From Schlesneria sp. (lineage in GTDB: Bacteria > Planctomycetota > Planctomycetia > Planctomycetales > Planctomycetaceae): a stretch of DNA of 16,367 nucleotides. Location of the stretch: NCBI GenBank assembly GCA_025353525.1, contig JANXOO010000659.1, forward strand, positions 1-16,367. Reading direction: 5' to 3'. A model generated the notes under the pieces. That model did not search any database, was not told the DNA's origin, and saw nothing but the letters and a program-made list of their open reading frames with translations. Position numbers and translations under genes: made by a program. Below, in pieces: positions 1-9,723 of the stretch; the first letter of the stretch is position 1; each line of letters opens with the position of its first letter.

Positions 1-1
1 C

Positions 2-1957
2 GGACAAATCGCCGCGTTCGGACAGTCGATCGCGAGTGAGCTGGCGAGCGCGTCGGCGTCGTACGTCGATCCGCACGAACGATCGCAACCTCCCGCCGAT
101 GCTCTGACTGTCACGCGACAAGAAGTGGTCTGGGTCGACGATGACTTTCCTGCGGCGGCACGACCGCAGGGCGACACGCCGTGGCGGTTCATCACGCGAG
201 GCGAGGGGCCGGTTTTCTCGGGCGAGAAATCGTCGACACGAACGGCGACCGGACTATCGCAACACTTCTTCGATGGAGCCAGCCCGGCTCTGAAAATCGG
301 TGAGGGTGATTTGCTGTTTGCCTACGTCTATCTCGATCCCGCCAACCTGCCCAAATCGATCATGCTGCAATTCAACGACGGGTCATGGGAACACCGGATG
401 AATTGGGGCGACGAGGATGCAATCGGTTTTGGAACCAAAAACACGCCCGGCAAACGAATCGCCGGTCCGCTTCCGAAATCCGGTGAATGGGTGCGACTGG
501 AAGTCCGGGCATCGGACGTTGGCCTGCCTGCCGGAGCGAACCTGAACGGCTGGGCATTCACTCAATTTGGTGGAACGTGTTACTGGGACAAAGCCGGTAT
601 CGTGACACATTCGGCGGTTGCTCCCACCGAATTCGAATCGCAAATGGCGTGGGAATCGTCCGAATTGCCGGCGCCCCGAACGACGTTGCCTGCCCCGATC
701 CAGGAGGGACTTAAAGTCGATGTCTCCAAACGGACTGCCGACCAGCAGAAACTGTTGCGAGATCACTTCCTGCAAAACATCAATATCGGGACCCGATCGA
801 CGTTCACCGCCCTGCACGCCAAAATCGCTGACGCAGACAAGCAGTTGAAAGATCTCGACGCGGCCATTCCGGCAACCCTGGTCAGTGCCGATCTGCCGCA
901 GCCACGCGATACTTTCGTACTGATCCGGGGTGCGTACGACAAGAAGGCCGAACGAGTTGATCGCGGTGTTCCTTCCGCGCTCCCTCCGCTCCCCGCAGGC
1001 GTCCCCAACAACCGGCTGGGACTCGCGAAATGGCTCGTTGCTCCCGATCATCCACTCACCTCGCGCGTCGTTGTGAACCGGTACTGGCAGCAATTCTTCG
1101 GCACAGGCATCGTGAAAACATCAGAAGATTTCGGTGCCCAAGGAACCTGGCCAACGCATCCCGAATTACTTGACTGGCTCGCGACCGAGTTCATCGGAAC
1201 GGGTTGGGATGTGAAACGGATGCACAAGTTGATTGTGATGTCGGGAACGTACCGGCAATCGACGAAGGTCTCATCCGCGTTGCTGGTTCGCGACCCGGAA
1301 AACCTGCTTCTGGCACGCGGACCACGATTCCGGTTTGACGCTGAAGTGATCCGCGACTCGATCCTGTTTTCCAGCGGAATGCTTGTCGAGCGGACGGGAG
1401 GCAAAAGCGTCAAGCCGTACCAGCCCGAAGGGATCTGGGAGGCGGTTGCGTTCGTCGGAAGCAACACGCATGACTTCAAGGCGGACGCCGGAGAGTCGCT
1501 CTATCGGCGCAGCCTGTATACGTTCTGGAAGCGAACGGCACCACCCCCGGCGATGTCGACATTCGATGCCCCGTCGCGCGAGAACTGTACCGTTCGCCGT
1601 CCGCGGACGAATACACCGCTTCAAGCACTGGCACTGATGAATGACAAACAGTATATCGACGCCGCACGAAAGCTTGCAGAACGAATGCTGGTTGAAGGCG
1701 GATCGACCCCGGAACAACGATTGACATACGGGTTCCGCTGGATGGTGGCTCGTCCCCCGACATCGCGAGAGCTCGATGTATTAAGAAAGTCACTCGAAAA
1801 GCAGCTTGCCTTTTTCAATGCCGACAAACCGGCGGCAGACAAGTTGCTGGCCTACGGTGACACCGCACGAAACACGAACCTGGACGCTGGCGAATACGCT
1901 GCCTGGACCATGATCGCCAATATGCTGATTAACCTGGACGAAACGATTACGAAGTAA
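2..1957 (+). CDS. PSD1/DUF1553 domain protein, 3' part (5' end outside window)
   Basis: The frame is open from the first bases of the window, with no stop before the GTG at 125, so the gene starts upstream and is cut by the edge. The normal family order is PSCyt1 haem domain, DUF1549, optional carbohydrate-binding-like insert, then DUF1553; only the last two parts are seen. The stretch encoded by about 125-610 (WVDDDFP..., many aromatic and Gly residues) looks like a concanavalin/LamG-like beta-sandwich insert. A Lys/Asp-rich helical linker follows, then the hallmark [12 protein letters not shown] near 905-940. DUF1553 runs from about 1010 to 1900, with [37 protein letters not shown] and, near 1570-1660, [20 protein letters not shown]. 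The protein is probably periplasmic and of unsettled biochemical function. A DUF1501 gene follows 124 bp downstream, the usual planctomycete pairing. The family call is firm; the role is not known. Confidence 0.93.
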   Translation, partial: GQIAAFGQSIASELASASASYVDPHERSQPPADALTVTRQEVVWVDDDFPAAARPQGDTPWRFITRGEGPVFSGEKSSTRTATGLSQHFFDGASPALKIGEGDLLFAYVYLDPANLPKSIMLQFNDGSWEHRMNWGDEDAIGFGTKNTPGKRIAGPLPKSGEWVRLEVRASDVGLPAGANLNGWAFTQFGGTCYWDKAGIVTHSAVAPTEFESQMAWESSELPAPRTTLPAPIQEGLKVDVSKRTADQQKLLRDHFLQNINIGTRSTFTALHAKIADADKQLKDLDAAIPATLVSADLPQPRDTFVLIRGAYDKKAERVDRGVPSALPPLPAGVPNNRLGLAKWLVAPDHPLTSRVVVNRYWQQFFGTGIVKTSEDFGAQGTWPTHPELLDWLATEFIGTGWDVKRMHKLIVMSGTYRQSTKVSSALLVRDPENLLLARGPRFRFDAEVIRDSILFSSGMLVERTGGKSVKPYQPEGIWEAVAFVGSNTHDFKADAGESLYRRSLYTFWKRTAPPPAMSTFDAPSRENCTVRRPRTNTPLQALALMNDKQYIDAARKLAERMLVEGGSTPEQRLTYGFRWMVARPPTSRELDVLRKSLEKQLAFFNADKPAADKLLAYGDTARNTNLDAGEYAAWTMIANMLINLDETITK

Positions 1958-1982
1958 CGTGAACGCTGACGAGTCGCTGCGA

Positions 1983-2005
1983 CAACGGCGATTCAACCGC
2001 CGTTG
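1983..2005 (+). other. Intergenic hairpin between PSD1 and DUF1501 genes
   Basis: CAACGGCG and CGCCGTTG form a perfect 8-bp stem around a 7-nt loop (ATTCAAC), 25 bp after the PSD1 stop. No T-run follows, so it is not a classical intrinsic terminator. It may act as an mRNA processing or stabilising structure that sets the relative output of the two genes; that is inference. Confidence 0.45.
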
Positions 2006-2081
2006 ACAGCACGGCAAAAAACTCGTCCGATCGAACATTGGAATCGAATAAAGCAAACGGCGGCAACACAAGGAATCGCAC

Positions 2082-3551
2082 ATGGACCCGTTTCTGGAAT
2101 ACAAACTGGCGATGACGCGACGGCACTTTTTCAGCCGATCGGCGACCGGTCTGGGCGCTGCAGCCCTGGGTGCCTGCATGAACCCGTCGATCTTCGCCAG
2201 TGACCTTGCGGCGGGTGACGATCAAAAAACGTTCGGCATGATGCCCGCTCTGCATCATGCCCCCAAAGCCAAACGCATCATCTGGATGTTTATGGCCGAC
2301 GGTCCGTCACAACTCGACTTGTGGGACTACAAACCGAAACTGGGTGAATACTTCGACAAGGATCTTCCCGAATCCATTCGGAACGGGCAGCGAATTACAA
2401 CGATGACATCGGGGCAGGCCCGGTTTCCCGTCGCACCGTCGATGTTCAAGTTCGCACAACACGGAAAACACGGTGCGTGGATCAGCGAATTGCTGCCGGA
2501 AATGGCCGGAGTGGCCGACGATATCTGCATTATCAAGTCGATGCACACCGACGCGATCAACCACGATCCCGCGATCACGTTTATTACAACCGGCAGTGAA
2601 ATCCCCGGACGACCGTCGTTGGGTGCATGGTTGTCGTATGGAATTGGCAGCCCGAACGACGACCTGCCGTCGTTTGTGGTGCTGATTTCGAGACTTGCCT
2701 CGGGCGGGATGAATCAGGCGCTCTTCTCGCGGATGTGGGCGTCCGGATTCCTGCCAACCAAACATGCGGGGGTCTCGATGCGATCATCGGGCGACCCTGT
2801 GTTGTATCTTTCCAATCCGCCGGGCGTCAGCGGTGATGTCCGTCGACAGATGCTCGACGGACTGGGTGAACTCAACCAGGAACGCCTGACCGAAGTGGGC
2901 GACCCGGAAATTGCGGCGAGGATTTCCCAGTACGAAATGGCCTACCGGATGCAGACATCCGTCCCTGAACTGGCCGACATCTCGAAGGAGCCAAAACACA
3001 TCCTGGACCTGTACGGCCCGGAAGTCACTCAACCCGGCTCATTCGCCTACAATTGTTTGCTCGCACGAAGGCTGGCCGAACGCGGCGTTCGTTTCACGCA
3101 AATCTTCCTGCGTGGCTGGGATCATCACGGCGGACTGCCGGGTTCGATCCGTCAATTGACCAAGGTGGCCGATCAACCCTGCGCGGCACTCATCAAGGAT
3201 CTCAAGCAACGAGGAATGCTCGACGATACGTTACTTGTATGGGGTGGCGAATTCGGACGAACGGTTTACAGCCAGGGAACGCTGACGAAGGACAACTACG
3301 GTCGCGACCACCACCCGCGTAACTTCACGATGTGGATGGCAGGCGGCGGGATCAAGCCGGGAATCGTCCACGGTGAGACCGACGACTTCAGTTACAACAT
3401 CACCGAGAAACCCGTCCACGTTCACGACCTTAACGCGACGATCCTGCACTTGCTGGGAATCAATCACGAGAAGTTGACGTACCGGGCTCAGGGTCGGGAT
3501 TTCCGTCTGACAGACGTTCACGGAAAGATCGTGACCGATATTCTGGCGTGA
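2082..3551 (+). CDS. DUF1501 family protein with Tat signal peptide
   Basis: This is a 489-aa protein of the DUF1501 family, which has the sulfatase/alkaline-phosphatase fold; members are numerous in planctomycetes and their substrate is unsettled. The N-terminus carries a twin-arginine signal: R13-R14 in TRRHFFSRS, then a hydrophobic segment [10 protein letters not shown], so export is by Tat. Family motifs follow in order: [20 protein letters not shown] (about residues 65-84), WDHHGG (346-351), WGGEFGRT (387-394), GRDHHP (407-412) and AGGGIKPG. The His and Asp residues in these motifs are in the region expected to hold the metal-dependent active site. An AGGA (2071-2074) lies 7 nt before the ATG; a second in-frame ATG at codon 11 is also possible. 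The gene follows the PSD1 gene on the same strand, as is typical. Its TGA directly abuts the stop of the convergent DUF1294 gene. Confidence 0.95.
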   Translation: MDPFLEYKLAMTRRHFFSRSATGLGAAALGACMNPSIFASDLAAGDDQKTFGMMPALHHAPKAKRIIWMFMADGPSQLDLWDYKPKLGEYFDKDLPESIRNGQRITTMTSGQARFPVAPSMFKFAQHGKHGAWISELLPEMAGVADDICIIKSMHTDAINHDPAITFITTGSEIPGRPSLGAWLSYGIGSPNDDLPSFVVLISRLASGGMNQALFSRMWASGFLPTKHAGVSMRSSGDPVLYLSNPPGVSGDVRRQMLDGLGELNQERLTEVGDPEIAARISQYEMAYRMQTSVPELADISKEPKHILDLYGPEVTQPGSFAYNCLLARRLAERGVRFTQIFLRGWDHHGGLPGSIRQLTKVADQPCAALIKDLKQRGMLDDTLLVWGGEFGRTVYSQGTLTKDNYGRDHHPRNFTMWMAGGGIKPGIVHGETDDFSYNITEKPVHVHDLNATILHLLGINHEKLTYRAQGRDFRLTDVHGKIVTDILA

Positions 3552-3998
3552 TCAGATTCCGATAACGTTTCGAATCGCGGCAATCGGCCATCCAGACCAG
3601 AACCCGTACGCAATCATCATCAGGTGGACGGCGACGGTCAGCCAGAAAACCAGTCGAAAGCTGATCTTCAACGTTTTGTGGCGGAACAAGCGTTGAGCCA
3701 AATGGGCACCAGGCCAACCTCCGAGCATGCTGAAGATATGCAGGGTCCGTTCGGAAATTCTCGGCTGGTTTTTGATCGCGCGACGTTTGTCGATTCCGTA
3801 GAGCACGAACACGATCGCGCTGCAAGCGACCGTGAACAGCAGATAGATCGCAAAGAACCATGACAACTTCGCTCCTTCTCGCGTGAACGCGAGGTATAGC
3901 AGCAGCGACGTTCCCGCCAGCAGGGCGAATGCTCCGAACGTGAACCAGCGTTGCATCCACGCGAACGGATTCATTCGGGACACCCAGGTTCGCGCCAA
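3552..3998 (-). CDS. DUF1294 family small membrane protein
   Basis: The 148-aa protein has three predicted membrane segments at about residues 18-38, 47-67 and 115-134. The DUF1294 signature lies between the second and third: YGIDKRRA (67-74), RISERTL (80-86), GGWPGA (93-98) and FRHKTLK (105-111). The family is an inner-membrane protein of unknown function; some members carry an N-terminal cold-shock domain, which is absent here. The start chosen is TTG at 3998 because AGGA (minus strand, 4006-4009) sits 7 nt upstream; an ATG at codon 9 (position 3974) is possible but has a weaker upstream site. The stop codon abuts the stop of the plus-strand DUF1501 gene, with no spacer. The gap upstream is 634 bp, so it is probably transcribed on its own. 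Confidence 0.88.
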   Translation of the reverse strand: MARTWVSRMNPFAWMQRWFTFGAFALLAGTSLLLYLAFTREGAKLSWFFAIYLLFTVACSAIVFVLYGIDKRRAIKNQPRISERTLHIFSMLGGWPGAHLAQRLFRHKTLKISFRLVFWLTVAVHLMMIAYGFWSGWPIAAIRNVIGI

Positions 3999-4176
3999 TT
4001 GATTTTCCTTCGTGATGAAGTTGCAAGCCGGACCGAGCAGATTCCGATCTTGCCGGGATCATATAGCGGTTTGCGGTGTGACGTAAGGACCGGCGCATCA
4101 TTTACTGTCGGAACCATTTTGGCTGAAACTGACCAATCGCTCGGCGACAGGGTGCAGAGAAATGCGACGAGTTTTT

Positions 4177-4204
4177 ACCACAGAGACGCCGAGGCACAGA
4201 GAAG
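4177..4204 (+). repeat. CACAGAG-type dispersed repeat, left copy
   Basis: The 28-bp copy begins ACCACAGAGAC and ends GGCACAGAGAAG. It matches the reverse complement of 4488-4515 at 26 of 28 positions by my count. Similar ACCACAGAGACACAGAG sequences recur between genes in many environmental bacteria, where they give rise to spurious annotated ORFs; that is from general knowledge, not a search. Confidence 0.75.
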
Positions 4205-4487
4205 GAAAGAGAAGAGGCGCGTTGCGAGGGCGCTCTGAGACACTGACCGGGGTTTCTCGTTTCTACTTTTTTTTGCAGGGCATTTTTTGGGGAGTCATTT
4301 TTTCTTGCTCATCGTCTCAGTGCCGCTGTGGTCCACTCATTAATTCGTGTACTTTTTGATGGAGAGGGCGTTTGTTTCGGGATGAGGAATTCGTTATTGG
4401 TCTTTGTCATGCGGCCAGACGCAGCGACGTGGCGGCTCGGTCGGAACCTCGCCCTCCCATGATGCGGATTCTCCGTTTCTTGCTTGT

Positions 4488-4515
4488 CTTCTCTGTGCCT
4501 CTGTGTCTCTGTGGT
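4488..4515 (-). repeat. CACAGAG-type dispersed repeat, right inverted copy
   Basis: This is the inverted partner of 4177-4204, 26/28 identical on the opposite strand. The two copies face each other across about 283 bp, so the whole unit 4177-4515 has the shape of a small inverted-repeat element. No transposase is visible in between. Confidence 0.75.
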
Positions 4516-4632
4516 TCACTTCCTCTTTCGACGATTCCGAGAACGAATTGAGACCATCCTCAAGCGATGCATCGGACTGCCGCTAGCCGGCATCGGCTTC
4601 TTCTAAAGTGCAGCTTGATACCGCCGGTCGCA

Positions 4633-7600
4633 TTATTTCACAACGAAGTTCACCATCTTCCCCGGAACAAAGATCGTTTTGACAATCGTTTTACCTTCGA
4701 GCTGACTGGCGATCACCGGATCGGCTTTCGCAGCACGTTCGATTGTTTCGCGATCCGCATCCGCCGGAACAGTCACTTTTCCACGAAGCTTGCCGTTGAG
4801 CTGAACGGGGATCTCGAATTCCGATTCGATAAGCCATGCGTCGTCGTGGTTTGGCCATGTTTCGTACGCGAGAGTCGACGGATGTCCCAGCAATTGCCAA
4901 AGTTCCTCGGCAAGATGCGGTGCAAAAGGACTGAGGAGCAATACGAAGGGCTCGATCACTGATTTCGGACGCGCGTCCATCGCCAGAAAGTCGTTGACGA
5001 ATTCCATCATGCGGCTGATCGCTGTATTGAACCCGAGCGATTCGATATCGCGAGTCACCGCCTTGATCGTGCGGTGCAGCACGCGAAGTTGTTCTGCAGT
5101 CGCCGGGCAATCCTGCACTGTGTGGCTCAAACGGATCCCGGACTCGGACTGCTCGTCGACGATCATGCGCCAAACGCGACCGAGAAATCGTGCGACGCCC
5201 TCGACCCCCTTCATACCCCAGGGCTTTACGGCTTCGAGCGGGCCCATGAACATCTCATACAACCGCAACGAATCGGCACCGAACTGATCGACAACGACAT
5301 CCGGATTGATGACGTTCCCCCGTGCCTTCGACATTTTATGAGCGCGACTGTCGACGACGACCCCGGGTTGGTCTTTCAGTACGAACGCATCACCCTTCTT
5401 TTCGACGCGATCGCCGACAAGCGTCACGGCGGTTGCGACTTCGCCCGTTTTGGTGACGACACGGATCGCAGTTCCTTCGGCATCGACCCGATCCGTCAAT
5501 TCCCTTACCGAAATCCATCGAGGCCCGGTCGAGTCGGTGCTGCCATTCATTGAATTCGCGGAAGAACCGGCTCCCCCAGTCAGTGCGGCAACTGCCGACG
5601 CATCACCGACGACGTATCCGGTGAATTCCACCTCGCCCAGGATCATTCCCTGATTGACCAGTCGACGAAACGGTTCCACGGTCGAGACGTGGCCGCGATC
5701 GAACAGCACCTTGTGCCAGAATCGCGAATAGAGCAGATGCAGCACGGCGTGTTCCGCTCCCCCGACATAAAGATCGACGGGCAGCCAGCGTTTCTCGATC
5801 GCCGGATCGATGAATTGCCGGTTGTTCTTCGGATCAGCAAACCGCAAATAGTACCAGCACGAGCCCGCCCACTGCGGCATCGTATTGGCTTCGCGTTTCA
5901 GTCGCGTTCCGTCTGACGCCGTGGAATACAACCAGGAATCCGGAGCCTTCGAGAGCATCGGTTCAGGCGTCCCCGTTGGTTTGAAATCGGCCATCTCGGG
6001 AAGCAGCACAGGCAGCGATGTTTCCGGATCAGTTCGCATCAGTCCCGTCGGCACACCACTGGAATCCAGTTCGTGCCAGATCGGAAACGGCTCGCCCCAA
6101 TACCGTTGACGCGAGAAGAGCCAATCGCGGAGCCGGTAATTGACGGCCTTCCGCCCAAGTCCGTTTGCTTCGAGATCGCTCGTTATCTTTGTTTTGAAGA
6201 CAAGTGTCGACAGGCCGTTATACCCGCCCGAATTGATCGCCACCCCATGCTCGAAGAAACCCGGTGCGTCAGATTGAGGCTGGCCGTCGGGTGCCACAAC
6301 GTGCCGAACGTCGATCCCGAACTGCGTCGCAAATTCCAGGTCGCGTTCGTCGTGTGCCGGAACCGCCATGATGGCTCCGGTCCCGTAGCTGATCAGAACA
6401 TAGTCAGCGATCCAGACGGGAACTTTCTCGCCGTTGACGGGATTGGTGGCATAGCCACCCGTAAAAACACCACTTTTCCCTTTCGCGAGGTCGGTTCGAT
6501 CGAGGTCACTCTTCATCGCCGCCTGCTGACGATAGGTATCGACTGCGGCTCGCCGCTCGGCCGTCGTCAGCCGGTCGACAGCGGCATGTTCGGGAGCCAG
6601 AACCATGTACGTCACACCGAACAGCGTATCAGGTCGTGTTGTATAGATCCGCAGTCCTTCAGCACCTGGTTCACGGGAAAAACCGGATTCTTTCCTTGCT
6701 GATGACCATTGTTTAAAACTGTCCTGACCCTCACCGACAAAAAAATCGACCTCGGCCCCTTCACTGCGACCGATCCAGTTCTTCTGCATCAGTTTGATCG
6801 AATCGGGCCATTGCAGATCGTCCAGCTCCGAAGCCAATCGGTCGCCGTAAGCCGTGATCCGCAGCAGCCACTGACGCAACGGAACACGTTCGACCGGGTG
6901 CCCGCCGCGATCGCTCTTTCCGTCGATGATTTCTTCGTTGGCCAGTACGGTCCCCAGCATGGGACACCAGTTGACCGGTGCCTCGTGCTGATATGCCAGG
7001 CGATGCTGGTCCTGATACCTTCGTACGGCGTTCACACCGTTTGCAGCGACGTCATGGGGAATCGGCAATTCACTGATCGGGCGTCCCTTGCCCGTCCGCG
7101 TCACTCCGTCCTGGCCCGTCCAGACACACGTCGCGTCATACCAGGTATCGAAGAGTTGCAGAAAGATCCACTGGGTCCATCGATAGTATTCGGGGTCGGT
7201 CGTCGCAAACTCGCGACTCCAGTCATAACTGAATCCGAGCGACTTGAGCTGCCTTTTGAATGTCCCGATATTCTTCGCCGTCGTGACGGCTGGATGAGTC
7301 CCCGTCTTGATCGCGTAATCTTCCGCTGGCAACCCGAATGCATCCCAGCCCATCGGATGCAGCACCTGAACCCCGCGCATCCGGCTGTACCGACTGACAA
7401 TATCTGTCGCCGTGTAGCCTTCGGGATGCCCTACATGCAACCCCGCCCCCGAAGGATATGGAAACATATCCAGTACATATTTTTTACGTGCGTCGCGTGA
7501 CGGACCACCAGTGGCCGCACCGTTCGCGTGTTGTGGGGATGCGGGTTCTGAATGGTTCCGGGAATCATCACTGGCTGTCGCATCATCCAGATCGACGCGA

Positions 7601-7674
7601 AAGGTTTGGTGCGTGTCCCAATAGGCCTGCCATTTGGCTTCAATCCGTTTCACTTCATCGTCATAGCGAGGCAT
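4633..7674 (-). CDS. leuS: Leucyl-tRNA synthetase
   Basis: This class I synthetase ligates leucine to tRNA-Leu using ATP, in the cytoplasm. It is 1013 aa, against about 860 in E. coli. HVGH (the HIGH motif) is at residues 80-83, the editing-domain threonine-rich motif TTRPDTLFG at 345-353, [15 protein letters not shown] follows, and the KMSKS loop is KMSKA at 780-784. The C-terminal anticodon-binding region and the end ([10 protein letters not shown]..., GKMVNFVVK) are intact. The extra length comes from a D/S/A-rich stretch before HVGH (about 29-63), a G/S/N-rich stretch (about 688-720) and a longer domain before KMSKA. The zinc-finger cysteine pairs are missing apart from C237. ATG at 7674 is chosen because [16 protein letters not shown] is the conserved N-terminus; further extension would overlap purK. 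It lies 26 bp after purK, probably in one transcript; the upstream ribosome binding site is weak. Confidence 0.97.
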   Translation of the reverse strand: MPRYDDEVKRIEAKWQAYWDTHQTFRVDLDDATASDDSRNHSEPASPQHANGAATGGPSRDARKKYVLDMFPYPSGAGLHVGHPEGYTATDIVSRYSRMRGVQVLHPMGWDAFGLPAEDYAIKTGTHPAVTTAKNIGTFKRQLKSLGFSYDWSREFATTDPEYYRWTQWIFLQLFDTWYDATCVWTGQDGVTRTGKGRPISELPIPHDVAANGVNAVRRYQDQHRLAYQHEAPVNWCPMLGTVLANEEIIDGKSDRGGHPVERVPLRQWLLRITAYGDRLASELDDLQWPDSIKLMQKNWIGRSEGAEVDFFVGEGQDSFKQWSSARKESGFSREPGAEGLRIYTTRPDTLFGVTYMVLAPEHAAVDRLTTAERRAAVDTYRQQAAMKSDLDRTDLAKGKSGVFTGGYATNPVNGEKVPVWIADYVLISYGTGAIMAVPAHDERDLEFATQFGIDVRHVVAPDGQPQSDAPGFFEHGVAINSGGYNGLSTLVFKTKITSDLEANGLGRKAVNYRLRDWLFSRQRYWGEPFPIWHELDSSGVPTGLMRTDPETSLPVLLPEMADFKPTGTPEPMLSKAPDSWLYSTASDGTRLKREANTMPQWAGSCWYYLRFADPKNNRQFIDPAIEKRWLPVDLYVGGAEHAVLHLLYSRFWHKVLFDRGHVSTVEPFRRLVNQGMILGEVEFTGYVVGDASAVAALTGGAGSSANSMNGSTDSTGPRWISVRELTDRVDAEGTAIRVVTKTGEVATAVTLVGDRVEKKGDAFVLKDQPGVVVDSRAHKMSKARGNVINPDVVVDQFGADSLRLYEMFMGPLEAVKPWGMKGVEGVARFLGRVWRMIVDEQSESGIRLSHTVQDCPATAEQLRVLHRTIKAVTRDIESLGFNTAISRMMEFVNDFLAMDARPKSVIEPFVLLLSPFAPHLAEELWQLLGHPSTLAYETWPNHDDAWLIESEFEIPVQLNGKLRGKVTVPADADRETIERAAKADPVIASQLEGKTIVKTIFVPGKMVNFVVK

Positions 7675-7700
7675 AAAATTCGATCCGTATTCTGTCCGTG

Positions 7701-8876
7701 TTATTTCTGTGTCTGAAAACCGGCTCGACGCAAGGCGTCGCGTGCCGCGCGTGCGGTCCGTTCGGCGACATCGACATTTTCGGCGAGTGCCGTCAGATGT
7801 CCCATTTTCCGACCCGCGCGGGCTTCCTGTTTTCCGTAAAGGTGCAATTTCAGATCGGGATATTTCAAGGCAGCAGTCCAATCCGGTTGCCCCGATTCCC
7901 ATACGTCGCCAAGCAGGTTCGCCATCGCCGACGGGCTGCGAAGTGCGCCCGAACCGAGCGGCAATCCGCAGATTGCCCGAACCTGCTGTTCGAACTGACA
8001 CGTCACATGTGCATCGATCGTCAAATGCCCCGAATTGTGCGGTCGCGGTGCCGTTTCGTTGATGAGCAACTCGCCCGATTTCGTCAGAAAGAATTCGACA
8101 CACAAGACGCCGACAACACCCAGTTTCTCGAATACGGCCCGAGTGATCTCGATAGCGTTCTCCGTGACACGATCGGAAACACGTGCGGGGCAAACCGAAA
8201 CATCCAGAATGTGGTTGCTGTGTGAGTTGCCGATCGGTCCATAACTGACGAATTCACCGTCCGATCCCCTCGCCCCAACGACGGACAGCTCTGAATCGAA
8301 ATCAATAAACGATTCGAGAATAGCATGCGGCACGTTCAAGCCCGACCACGCAGAACTTGCTGCGTCGAGTGATCGAATGACGACCTGCCCCTTGCCGTCA
8401 TAGCCCCAATCGGCAGTCTTGAGGACCGCGGGAACTCCGTTTCTCTCCAGTCCTGTGACCAGTTCTGCCAGCGAACGAACGGCAACAAAAGGCGTTACGG
8501 GCAGGCCCGCATCCCGCAAAAACGTCTTTTCACGCAGACGGTTTTGAGATGTGAAGAGCACCGAACATGCCGGGCGAACGGGACTGAATCGACTGCAGGC
8601 TTCTGTCGTACCGGCGGGGACATTCTCAAATTCATAGGACACGACATCAACACCGCGAGCGAATTCGGACACGCGATCGAGATCCAGATAGTCGGCCTGA
8701 ATTTCGAGATCTGCAACCTGACCTGTCGGAGTGTTGCAGTCGGGCGAAAAGACATGGACGCGGTATCCCAGTCGTCGTGCGGCGATTGCAAACATGCGGC
8801 CCAATTGACCGCTCCCCAGCATTCCCAGTGTCGCACCAGGAAGAATCGGATTGTTTCTGGATATCGGATCGCTCAT
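7701..8876 (-). CDS. purK: N5-carboxyaminoimidazole ribonucleotide synthase, ATPase subunit
   Basis: PurK is an ATP-grasp enzyme that carboxylates AIR with bicarbonate and ATP to give N5-CAIR in de novo purine synthesis. The protein is 391 aa, a normal length. The N-terminal nucleotide-binding motif [11 protein letters not shown] is at residues 18-28, YEFENVP at 81-87, the ATP-grasp loop [12 protein letters not shown] in the middle, and [11 protein letters not shown], the family's active-site stretch, in the C-terminal half. The start is ATG at 8876, which overlaps the purE stop as ATGA; the reading frame extends 10 codons further upstream, but that would lie inside purE. The overlap implies translational coupling with purE, whose product uses N5-CAIR. 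leuS follows on the same strand after 26 bp. Confidence 0.97.
   Translation of the reverse strand: MSDPISRNNPILPGATLGMLGSGQLGRMFAIAARRLGYRVHVFSPDCNTPTGQVADLEIQADYLDLDRVSEFARGVDVVSYEFENVPAGTTEACSRFSPVRPACSVLFTSQNRLREKTFLRDAGLPVTPFVAVRSLAELVTGLERNGVPAVLKTADWGYDGKGQVVIRSLDAASSAWSGLNVPHAILESFIDFDSELSVVGARGSDGEFVSYGPIGNSHSNHILDVSVCPARVSDRVTENAIEITRAVFEKLGVVGVLCVEFFLTKSGELLINETAPRPHNSGHLTIDAHVTCQFEQQVRAICGLPLGSGALRSPSAMANLLGDVWESGQPDWTAALKYPDLKLHLYGKQEARAGRKMGHLTALAENVDVAERTARAARDALRRAGFQTQK
8873..8876 (-). promoter_or_regulatory. ATGA stop/start overlap coupling purE to purK
   Basis: On the minus strand the purK ATG (8876-8874) and the purE TGA (8875-8873) share bases. This 4-bp overlap is the standard arrangement for translational coupling and fixes the purK start. 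Confidence 0.9.
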
Positions 8877-9394
8877 GGAAGTGTGTCTCCCAGCACTGTG
8901 TCGCATTGACTCTGCTGGAATTCCTGCAGCTTCACACGCAGATCGGGTCGCGTCGTTGCAAGGATTCGAATTGCGAGCAGCCCGGCATTTTTCGCACCCG
9001 CTTCACCGATGGCCAACGTGCCAACCGGAATACCGCCCGGCATTTGTACGATCGACAACAGTGAATCGAGTCCGTTCAGGGCTTTACTTTGGACGGGAAC
9101 GCCCAGGACGGGCAAAACCGTAAGAGAAGCGACCATTCCCGGCAAATGAGCGGCACCACCGGCACCGGCGATCAGAACTTCCAGGCCACGCGCCTCGGCC
9201 GATTTCGAATAAACACACATCAAATCGGGTGTTCGATGAGCAGAGACCACCCGGCATTCGTGCGGTACGCCAAATTGGGTGAGTATTTCCGACGCGTGCC
9301 GCATCGTCTCCCAATCGGATTTACTCCCCATAATCACCCCGACAACGGGAGGAATCCCCCCTGAGGAAGGCGAAAGACCGTTTAAATCAACCAT
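8873..9394 (-). CDS. purE: N5-carboxyaminoimidazole ribonucleotide mutase, class I
   Basis: PurE converts N5-CAIR to CAIR, the step after PurK in purine synthesis. With the start at 9394 the protein is 173 aa, matching the class I family. The motifs are in place: MGSKSDW (22-28, phosphate and nucleotide binding), SAHRTP (51-56, with the catalytic histidine region), [11 protein letters not shown] (77-87) and a [19 protein letters not shown] stretch (108-126). The ATG at 9394 has AGGG 6 nt upstream. The frame stays open to 9697, but that extension runs through a dispersed palindromic repeat and has no family character, so it is excluded. The gene heads the purE-purK-leuS cluster; its promoter should lie in the 329-bp gap upstream. 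Confidence 0.96.
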   Translation of the reverse strand: MVDLNGLSPSSGGIPPVVGVIMGSKSDWETMRHASEILTQFGVPHECRVVSAHRTPDLMCVYSKSAEARGLEVLIAGAGGAAHLPGMVASLTVLPVLGVPVQSKALNGLDSLLSIVQMPGGIPVGTLAIGEAGAKNAGLLAIRILATTRPDLRVKLQEFQQSQCDTVLGDTLP

Positions 9395-9723
9395 CGAAAA
9401 CCCTGCCATCGCGAGAACTGGAACGCACATCAAGGCGACCGGCTGAAAAACGGAGACCCCGGCGCGCCGAGGGTCTTCCTGGTGCCCGTCCCCCTTTTTC
9501 AGCGACCGGTATTTCCGTTCATGCCGGTCACCCAAACGCCATGTTGGCGATTCTTCGCGCAAGTTCAAGCGGCAGAGGGAGAAAGTCCGAAATCCGGATG
9601 GCTTTTCAATGGCTCCGTTGTGGATTTTCCGTCTGACCGATCCGCTTTCGACTCCGAATGCGTCACGGGGACAGTCTGCATTCTCGTGGCGATCCACTTC
9701 GGGTTACGAATCGCTCAAGCACT
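9395..9723. other. Intergenic region between permease and purE, holds repeat R1
   Basis: This 329-bp gap separates the permease stop from the purE start, both minus strand. It contains repeat R1 (9445-9520 core) and no convincing gene. I could not pick out a confident -35/-10 pair for purE. The repeat lies about 50 bp upstream of the purE start, so it probably falls in the leader or just upstream of the promoter. Confidence 0.6.
9435..9532 (+). repeat. Palindromic dispersed repeat R1
   Basis: The core 9445-9520 matches the minus strand of 13823-13898 at 67 of 76 positions by my count, and 9493-9530 matches 14455-14492 (the first 24 bases identical). R1 is itself a partial palindrome: CTGAAAAACGGAGAC near the left and GTCCCCCTTTTTCAG near the right are inverted repeats (12/15), with a central GC-rich stem around GGCGCGCC. 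It is flanked by GACCGG and ACCGGT motifs. The compact hairpin shape and intergenic position resemble REP-type elements moved by RAYT transposases, but no transposase is in the window. Confidence 0.8.

Larger units (their letters stand above)
3999..4632. other. Intergenic region with repeat pair, no convincing gene
   Basis: Between the leuS 3' end and the DUF1294 5' end (both minus strand) I see no ORF with family character or a good ribosome binding site. The notable content is an inverted pair of CACAGAG-type repeats, three T-tracts between them (8, 6 and 6 T starting at 4267, 4283 and 4298, spaced 15 bp), and a small palindrome TGCCGCTAGCCGGCA at 4578-4592 downstream of leuS that has no T-run. 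Short ORFs here decode the repeat itself and are not genes. Confidence 0.6.

Noticed and set aside
383..1093. Minus-strand ORF opposite the PSD1 gene
   Set aside because: It is a composition-driven shadow of a well-supported DUF1553 coding region.
4162..4586. Small plus-strand ORFs spanning the CACAGAG repeats
   Set aside because: Their peptides (TETPRHREG, LLCASVSLWF) are the familiar spurious translations of this repeat.
6073..7500. Long plus-strand ORFs opposite leuS (6073-6702 and 6709-7500)
   Set aside because: They are antisense shadows of leuS with no ribosome binding site or family motifs.
7675..8193. Upstream extension of the leuS frame (173 more codons)
   Set aside because: It runs in another frame inside purK, has no family similarity, and the conserved LeuRS N-terminus begins at the ATG at 7674.
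9395..9697. Upstream extension of the purE frame (about 100 codons)
   Set aside because: It reads through repeat R1; a similar peptide ([16 protein letters not shown]) is decoded from the R2 copy in a non-coding context, showing it is repeat-derived. A good AGGG site precedes the ATG at 9394.
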